11,739 nt of DNA from Gammaproteobacteria bacterium. GTDB lineage: Bacteria; Pseudomonadota; Gammaproteobacteria; Pseudomonadales; Azotimanducaceae_A. Of this stretch, positions 7,413-11,739 are shown piece by piece. The DNA is taken from the NCBI GenBank assembly GCA_012960755.1, contig DUAT01000097.1, forward strand, positions 1-11,739. Direction: 5' to 3'. The number at the start of each line of letters is the position of its first letter. Position 1 is the stretch's first letter. The notes under the pieces are model-generated. The model had not been told where the DNA came from. It was given only the letters and a program-made list of their open reading frames with translations, and made no database searches. Both the position numbers and the translations under genes were made by a program.

Positions 7413-7794
7413 GCCCCCAGCTTTATTGATTCGCGTGGCCGCATTCTCAGAGCGCCGGTGAATTACGAAGGGGGTGCAATGGTCGGTGCAGCGGTGTCTC
7501 CTGGTATTGCTCGCGGTCCGATTAAAGTGATGAATGACCCGTTTGTAAAAGGCATAGATCCCGACGATATCCTCGTCGCGGTTACAACGGATCCGGGTTG
7601 GACGCTGCTATTTAACCCCGCTGCTGCTGTGATTTTGGAGATTGCTGGTGGACTACAGCATGGGGCGTTGGTTGCGTGAGTATGGCAAACCTTGTGTCAG
7701 CGGCATCCAGGACATCACTACACGGTTTAAGGATGACCAGATCGTGGAAGTTGATGGTGATGCCAGGGTTATTCGTTTTATCGATGAGGTTTAA
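7413..7794 (+). pseudogene. PEP-utilising enzyme (PEP synthase-like) C-terminal relic, frameshifted
   Basis: The frame gives PSFIDSRGRILRAP, AAVSPGIARGPIKV, DPDDILVAVTTDPGWTLLFN and EIAGGLQHGALVA, then stops at TGA 7677..7679. Shifting frame at that point continues REYGKPCVSGIQDITTRFKD, QIVEVDGDARVIRFIDEV and TAA at 7792..7794. This is the mobile phosphohistidine domain of PEP-utilising enzymes: TTDPGWTxLF, then GGxxxHGAxVAREYGxPxV, where the His of HGA is the phosphorylated residue. One lost base between LVA and REY explains the break. The N-terminal nucleotide-binding and PEP-binding domains are absent. A second shift may lie at the run of five Cs near 7408..7412, because another frame gives NPMFVMPP just upstream. 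Confidence 0.75.
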
Positions 7795-7891
7795 AAGAAA
7801 TACCGACACGTAATAAAACCGGTCTCAAAAGGTTGTCATAACATCTCACAACCGAGTCAACCATTTCGTAATGCCCGGTAAATAAAATTAA

Positions 7892-7931
7892 GCCGCGCAC
7901 CGTGATCCTTCATCACGATGCGCGCTTATTT
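7892..7931. terminator. bidirectional-looking intrinsic terminator
   Basis: A 13-bp stem with one mismatch, CGCGCACCGTGAT (7894..7906) and ATCACGATGCGCG (7912..7924), closes a five-base loop. It is flanked by AATAAAATTAAG on the left and CTTATTTG on the right, so an A-rich/T-rich skirt exists in both directions. It lies about 100 bases past the PEP-enzyme relic, the normal place for that gene's terminator, and isolates the deacylase from upstream transcription. Confidence 0.65.
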
Positions 7932-8053
7932 GATCATCGTGGCCACTGGATCGGCAGATCAATATAGTTTCTTGGAAGTAATGGCGCCGGTGTGAGGTGC
8001 CGGCTATATCTTCGCAACTGAAGGCGTTCGTCCTCACAAACTGCTTGATGTTA

Positions 8054-8071
8054 AAGTAGCATTTTCTACTT
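8054..8071. promoter_or_regulatory. perfect inverted repeat just before the deacylase ribosome site
   Basis: AAGTAG (8054..8059) and CTACTT (8066..8071) are perfect arms around CATTTT. The AAGAGG-like ribosome site starts at about 8073 and the GTG at 8087. In mRNA this would be a small hairpin next to the ribosome site; in DNA it could be an operator. Short enough to be chance. Confidence 0.3.
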
Positions 8072-8086
8072 CAAGAGGTTGAGCAG

Positions 8087-9802
8087 GTGGCACACGATAT
8101 TGTTATTCGAAATGGACTCATTGTCGATGGGCTGCTCAAGCCCGCATTTGAGGGCGATGTCGCCATTGACGGTGACACGATCACCGCTCTGGGTAGTGTG
8201 AGCAGTCTTGGCAAACGAGAGATAGACGCGAGGGGTGCGGTGGTGACGCCCGGCTTTATCGACTTGCACACACATATGGATGCGCAGATCGGCTGGGACC
8301 CACAACTGACTCCAGTCTGCTGGCATGGTATTACGACCGTGCTGATGGGCAATTGCGGTGTCACTTTCGCGCCTGTCCGAGATTCCGACAAAGAACTGCT
8401 GGCGGGGATGATGGAGTCTGTTGAGGATATTCCGCGCGAAGCCATCCTGTCCGGTTTGCCGTGGGATTGGAGCAGTTTTGGCGAATATTTAGATTCCATC
8501 GAGCGGCTCTCACCGGCACTCAATGTGGCAGCTCTTGTGGGACACGCGGCAACGCGGTTTTATGTGATGGGGGAGCGAGCCGTAGACGAGAATCCCACAC
8601 CGGGCGAGATCGAGCAGATTGCAGCACTTGCCGGACAATCGGTGCGCGAAGGCGGCGTGGGCTTCTCGGTAAACCGGTTGCACGCTCACAGGCTACCGGA
8701 CGGTCGTCCGATCCCTGGCACCTTCGCTACCGAAGAGGAACTGGTTGCCATTGCACGGGAAGTCGGCGCAGCGGGTGGCATCTTGCAGAGCGTGATCGAG
8801 GCTCATCCGCTGGAGGAAGAGATGCGCATCATGCAACTGCAGTTGCAAGCGGCAGGGACCCACATGCTTTTCAGCGCGCCATGGCTTCCGGGTGTGGATG
8901 GTGCCAGCGCGTATCAACCTGCAATCGATGCCATGCGTGCTATCGGCTTACAAGTCACCGGCACGACTCAACCCCGATCCGCTGGCTTTCTGTCCGGTCT
9001 TACAACCAATATTTTGTTTGGCATGCGTTTTAAAGGCGAGGCCTGGCGACAACTACGCAATGCCGAGGTCGACGCCCGCCTGCCACTGATCCAGGAAGAA
9101 GCGTTCCGTAATCGTTTAATTGCCGAAGCAAAGGAGATGCAGATTGCCGATCACATCGGTCAAACCATGTCCTCTTCCCGCTATGCCCTACCTTGTTCGA
9201 AATGTTTCTGGATGGGCACCGATGCACGGCCGGATTACACACAGCGAAACGATCATTCTCTCACCAATCTGGCTGCTGCTGCAGGGGAGCATCCGGTTGA
9301 AACATGGCTGCGACTGCAACTGGAATCCGGGGGGCAAGGGCTGTTCCATGTGCGGTTCGTGAACGAGGATCTGGATGTGTTGCCGGGATTCCTCGGGATG
9401 GACTGGATCGTGCCTGGTGTCGGTGATGCCGGTGCCCACGTTGGCCTGGTGATGGACGCTGGTTGGTCGAGCTTCTTTATCTCGCACTGGTATCGAGACA
9501 AAGGTGCATTCTCACTCGAGGAGACGATTCACATGCTCACTGCAAAACAGAATCGCGTGTTAGCCCTCCCAGATAGGGGCTCGTTGGTAGTCGGCAACAA
9601 GGCGGACATCAATGTGCTCGACATCAGCCAAATTGAGGAGCGACAACCCAAGCGCGTTGTGGATTTTCCAGGCGGCGCTCCACGGCTGATTCAACGGGGC
9701 GTGGGTTACCGCAACACGTTGGTGAACGGGCAAGTCATTCTGGAGAATGACGAACTCACGGGCGCTCGTGCGGGACATATACTGCGCAACCGACCGGCTT
9801 GA
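8087..9802 (+). CDS. N-acyl-D-amino acid deacylase-like amidohydrolase (amidohydrolase 3)
   Basis: Cytoplasmic metal-dependent hydrolase of 571 residues, longer than classical D-aminoacylases (about 480) but typical of the larger proteins in this family. GTG start at 8087 with AAGAGG about eight bases upstream. It opens DIVIRNGLIVDG, the beta-sandwich strand of amidohydrolases, followed by TPGFIDLHTHMDAQ with H61 and H63; GNCGVTFAP with C90, the bridging cysteine that replaces lysine in D-aminoacylases; GHAATR (H153); an H-x-x-PDGRPIPGTFA segment; EAH (H240); and GVGDAGAH with D447, the catalytic aspartate. The C-terminus has DRGSLVVGNKADINVLD, the sandwich return. Expected reaction: hydrolysis of N-acyl-D-amino acids or related amides. 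It has its own leader, and the nearest genes on either side are relics, so it probably stands alone. Confidence 0.88.
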   Translation: MAHDIVIRNGLIVDGLLKPAFEGDVAIDGDTITALGSVSSLGKREIDARGAVVTPGFIDLHTHMDAQIGWDPQLTPVCWHGITTVLMGNCGVTFAPVRDSDKELLAGMMESVEDIPREAILSGLPWDWSSFGEYLDSIERLSPALNVAALVGHAATRFYVMGERAVDENPTPGEIEQIAALAGQSVREGGVGFSVNRLHAHRLPDGRPIPGTFATEEELVAIAREVGAAGGILQSVIEAHPLEEEMRIMQLQLQAAGTHMLFSAPWLPGVDGASAYQPAIDAMRAIGLQVTGTTQPRSAGFLSGLTTNILFGMRFKGEAWRQLRNAEVDARLPLIQEEAFRNRLIAEAKEMQIADHIGQTMSSSRYALPCSKCFWMGTDARPDYTQRNDHSLTNLAAAAGEHPVETWLRLQLESGGQGLFHVRFVNEDLDVLPGFLGMDWIVPGVGDAGAHVGLVMDAGWSSFFISHWYRDKGAFSLEETIHMLTAKQNRVLALPDRGSLVVGNKADINVLDISQIEERQPKRVVDFPGGAPRLIQRGVGYRNTLVNGQVILENDELTGARAGHILRNRPA

Positions 9803-9847
9803 TTTGAACCTTGGCAAACAGCAGATTATATAACGCGTGTGAATTGT

Positions 9848-10039
9848 TTAGGCCAAGTCTTGCCTGTAGTCCCCGCGCGTGGCTTTGAGTTCGGCTTGCA
9901 CCCGCTCGATGTCGCTGCGCGTCAATCGATAACCATATGAAAGCATGATGGGTACAAGGAAAAGCAAACTGGCTACGTACATCAGTGGATGGCGGCTGCC
10001 AATTTGTATTTCAGACGGTCGGAATAAGTCCCCGACCAT
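9848..10039 (-). pseudogene. MFS / GPH-type transporter C-terminal fragment
   Basis: The 63 residues contain one transmembrane helix (LMYVASLLFLVPIMLSYGY) followed by YRLTRSDIERVQAEL and a polar tail, like the last helix and cytosolic tail of major-facilitator transporters of the glycoside-pentoside-hexuronide type. The remaining 11 or so helices are missing. The ATG at 10039 has no ribosome site worth noting and is likely internal to the old gene. Homology ends where repeat copy A begins, suggesting the repeat or its insertion marks the break. Not expected to be functional. Confidence 0.5.
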
Positions 10040-10295
10040 TCTGTGGAGCGTAGGAATTATAAGGCGTATTTTTCCTTGATGGCAAAAGTATCCTCATAAG
10101 GAATGTTTAGAATAAAGGTTGGGGGAAGCCGTTTTTCGGCAGAGAGTGGTCAATGACTGACAGTCCCTTGATCGACTGGCCTACGGATGGAAAGGTTGAT
10201 CTCTGAACAGATTTTCTTGTCGGACAGGGGTGATCTTTGGTTTGGTTAATTCAAGCGTATATTAGGATTGACTGATTGCGGGGTATTCCACGTTT
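10040..10295 (+). repeat. diverged inverted repeat, copy A
   Basis: Plus-strand partner of the minus-strand repeat at 665..925 (see shared blocks there). Here all frames in the shared part contain stops, including a TGA just after the block matching RID in copy B. It is bounded by the MFS remnant on the left and the hydantoinase B remnant on the right. Ends are approximate. Confidence 0.6.
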
Positions 10296-10462
10296 CCCAG
10301 GAGGGCGCGACGACTCAATTGTCAGGTAAAGGACGAGACGTTATTCCACCGGGTAGTCGGTTGGTCATAGAGACACCAGGAGGTGGAGGAATGGGTAACG
10401 TAAAATCACGCTCATCAGAGCGATTATAAATGGATGTTTTGCACGGACTGGTAGAAGATTAG
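10280..10462 (+). pseudogene. hydantoinase B/oxoprolinase subunit, C-terminal remnant
   Basis: The plus frame reads EGATTQLSGKGRDVIPPGSR, then LVIETPGGGGMGN, the glycine-rich ending of hydantoinase B (HyuB) subunits, which normally read GD-LRLETPGGGGYGDPxxRDPExVxxDVLxGLVS. Here it continues KSRSSERL, meets TAA at 10427..10429, then resumes in the same frame MDVLHGLVED and TAG at 10460..10462. The second part also matches the family, so the TAA is a true internal nonsense codon in a relic. More than 90% of the gene is absent upstream. In the family the protein is one subunit of an ATP-dependent hydantoin or 5-oxoproline hydrolase. Confidence 0.65.
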
Positions 10463-10517
10463 GAAATCGATGATTGTAATCGGTTAGGCACAAGACAATG
10501 GGTAGTGAGGACCTAAA

Positions 10518-11390
10518 ATGGCTAAATATGATGCACTGACAGCGTTACCTGATGGGCAACCCGGCCCTTGGGGAGAACCTGTGACAATTGATTACGACAA
10601 GCGAGATGTCCTACTCTATTCGGTTGGTATCGGAATAAGAGATCTTAGGTATGTTTACGAAGGGAATCCCGATTTTGCGGTTTTTCCTACGTTTCCAATT
10701 CGATGGGGAGGGGCAGGAGCACCGATCGACACTTCTTTGATCCCATCTTCTCCTGGCCCGTTGAATATCGATGCGGAGCGTTTCCTTGAAATGTATAAGC
10801 CGTTGCCTGAAGAGGGTTCGGTGCAAGTTATCTCGAGACTGATCGGAGTGCATCCGAGAGGCAAAGGCAATGGTTTTGTCGAGTGTGAAAGTGAAGTACG
10901 TTCCATGGACGGGGAAGTGTTGCTGCGAATGGTCAACGGGTCGTTCCGGCGTGGGGTAGAGGTGTTAGGTGATATCGAGCCATTCGAAGGAATAGGCAAA
11001 ACTTATTCAGCCAAAATTGATTTGCCAGACCGTGAGCCAGAGACGGTGGTTCAGGCATTGATTCCTGATAATCAGGCGCACATATACCGACTGTCCGGGG
11101 ACTATAATCCGCTACATATCGATCCAGAGTCGGCTAAGTTTGGAGGGTTCGATGAGCCAATCCTCCATGGGCTGTGTACTTTTGGTCATTGTGGGCAGCT
11201 TTTGTTGGAAGCCTTGTGTGGGGGTGATGTTGGGCGGTTTCGGAAAATCAAGGTTCGTTTTTCTTCGCCTGTGATGCTTAATGATACGTTAAAGGTCAGA
11301 GCATGGGAGGATGGTCCTGGAAGGGTTATTTTTAATGCGATGGTTGAAGATCGTCAGGTGGTCTCCAACGCTTACTTTGAATACTCATAA
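10518..11390 (+). CDS. MaoC-like double-hotdog enoyl-CoA hydratase (hydratase 2 type)
   Basis: Product of 290 residues, the usual size for two-hotdog hydratase 2 proteins. ATG at 10518 has GAGG about eight bases upstream. The N-terminal half (DVLLYSVGIG, then NPDFAVFPTFPI) matches the substrate-binding hotdog of (R)-specific 2-enoyl-CoA hydratases. The C-terminal half holds the catalytic hotdog: YRLSGDYNPLHIDPESAKFG with D195 and H200, then PILHGLCTFG. Expected role: reversible hydration of trans-2-enoyl-CoA to (R)-3-hydroxyacyl-CoA in fatty-acid, steroid side-chain or branched acyl breakdown. No other beta-oxidation gene is in the window, so the pathway is open. By eye its coding region uses more A and T than the deacylase upstream, hinting at a different origin. 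Confidence 0.9.
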   Translation: MAKYDALTALPDGQPGPWGEPVTIDYDKRDVLLYSVGIGIRDLRYVYEGNPDFAVFPTFPIRWGGAGAPIDTSLIPSSPGPLNIDAERFLEMYKPLPEEGSVQVISRLIGVHPRGKGNGFVECESEVRSMDGEVLLRMVNGSFRRGVEVLGDIEPFEGIGKTYSAKIDLPDREPETVVQALIPDNQAHIYRLSGDYNPLHIDPESAKFGGFDEPILHGLCTFGHCGQLLLEALCGGDVGRFRKIKVRFSSPVMLNDTLKVRAWEDGPGRVIFNAMVEDRQVVSNAYFEYS

Positions 11391-11476
11391 AAGAGCTTAA
11401 TTTTTTGGCCAACCTATTTTAATAATGACTAACAATGTGATTTTGAGTTTCAAGAGTAAATAAGTGAGATAATTTT

Positions 11477-11739
11477 ATGACAACACCGAAACGAATCATG
11501 ATCACTGCCTGGCACCAGACGCTAAAGAACCGAATACTGCTGGAACACTACTTTTTACCGGGTGATCTTGAACGCCAGATTGAGGCGTTCGTCGATCACT
11601 ACAACTACCAGCGTCACCATGAAAACCTGGATAACCTGACACCGGCCGACGTCTACTTTGGACGCGGAGAATCAATACTGAGAAACAGACAAAGGATCAA
11701 ACGAAACACCCTTGCAGAACGTCGTTTGCATTATCAACG
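11477..11739 (+). pseudogene. IS3-family transposase, C-terminal part (runs off the edge)
   Basis: An ATG at 11477 opens a frame that stays open to the window end (87 codons). From about 11508 it reads WHQTLKNRILLEHYFLPGDL, HYNYQRHHENLDNLTPADVY and RIKRNTLAERRLHYQ, the end of the rve integrase domain and tail of IS3-family transposases; WHQTLKNR normally follows a KIER segment that holds the last catalytic Glu. The first 11 residues do not match and look like adopted flanking sequence. The catalytic Asp, Asp and Glu are missing, so it is inactive even if translated. Same orientation as, and complementary to, the fragment at 1..96. Confidence 0.8.

Noticed and set aside
8071..9501. Several long ORFs on both strands inside the deacylase gene
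   Set aside because: They are shadows in other frames of a well-supported gene and show no protein-like motifs.
1..11739. Composite transposon bounded by two IS3 copies
   Set aside because: Both IS pieces are truncated on their inner sides and lack the catalytic core; no terminal inverted repeats are visible inside the window.
1..11739. CRISPR array, tRNA or rRNA gene
   Set aside because: No regularly spaced direct repeats and no cloverleaf or rRNA-like conserved segments were seen on reading both strands.

Overview
The window reads as an accessory, IS-scarred stretch of a Gram-negative bacterial chromosome. The signs are secreted proteins with Sec signal peptides, a possible outer-membrane barrel C-terminus, and strong AAGGAG-type ribosome binding sites. 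By eye the base composition is near 50% GC and not uniform. Gene content (sulfatase, sodium:solute symporter, N-acyl-D-amino acid deacylase, hydantoinase remnant, LVIVD-repeat protein, MaoC hydratase) suits a marine or host-associated heterotrophic proteobacterium. The lineage cannot be fixed from the sequence, so this is inference.

Layout. Position 1 begins inside the N-terminus of an IS3-family transposase, broken near base 96. It is fused to a truncated, convergently oriented alpha/beta-hydrolase-like fragment (82..795, minus). An intact minus-strand block follows: secreted LVIVD-repeat protein (949..2712), secreted sulfatase (3045..4373), atypical SDR (4511..5140) and sodium:solute symporter (5453..6925). 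Between these sit an ABC-ATPase remnant with a garbled P-loop (2838..2978) and a possible outer-membrane protein C-terminus (4395..4511). From about 7260 the strand switches to plus: a possible LacI-type HTH remnant, a frameshifted PEP-utilising-enzyme C-terminus (to 7794), a strong hairpin terminator, then an intact N-acyl-D-amino acid deacylase-like amidohydrolase (8087..9802). Next come an MFS transporter C-terminus (9848..10039, minus), a hydantoinase B C-terminal remnant with an internal stop (about 10280..10462), an intact MaoC-like hydratase (10518..11390), and the C-terminal part of an IS3-family transposase running off the right edge.

Together. Six genes look intact: LVIVD protein, sulfatase, SDR, symporter, deacylase and MaoC. 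They suggest scavenging of small organic molecules (sulfate-ester cleavage outside the cytoplasm, sodium-driven uptake, amide hydrolysis, a CoA-thioester hydration step), but no single pathway can be proved. Up to nine gene relics lie between and around them. Two architectural points stand out: the same kind of IS3 transposase is present as an N-terminal piece at the left edge and a C-terminal piece at the right edge, in one orientation; and a diverged non-coding-looking repeat of about 250 bp occurs in inverted orientation near both ends (about 665..925 and 10040..10295). No RNA gene, CRISPR array, or recognisable defence or biosynthetic system was found.
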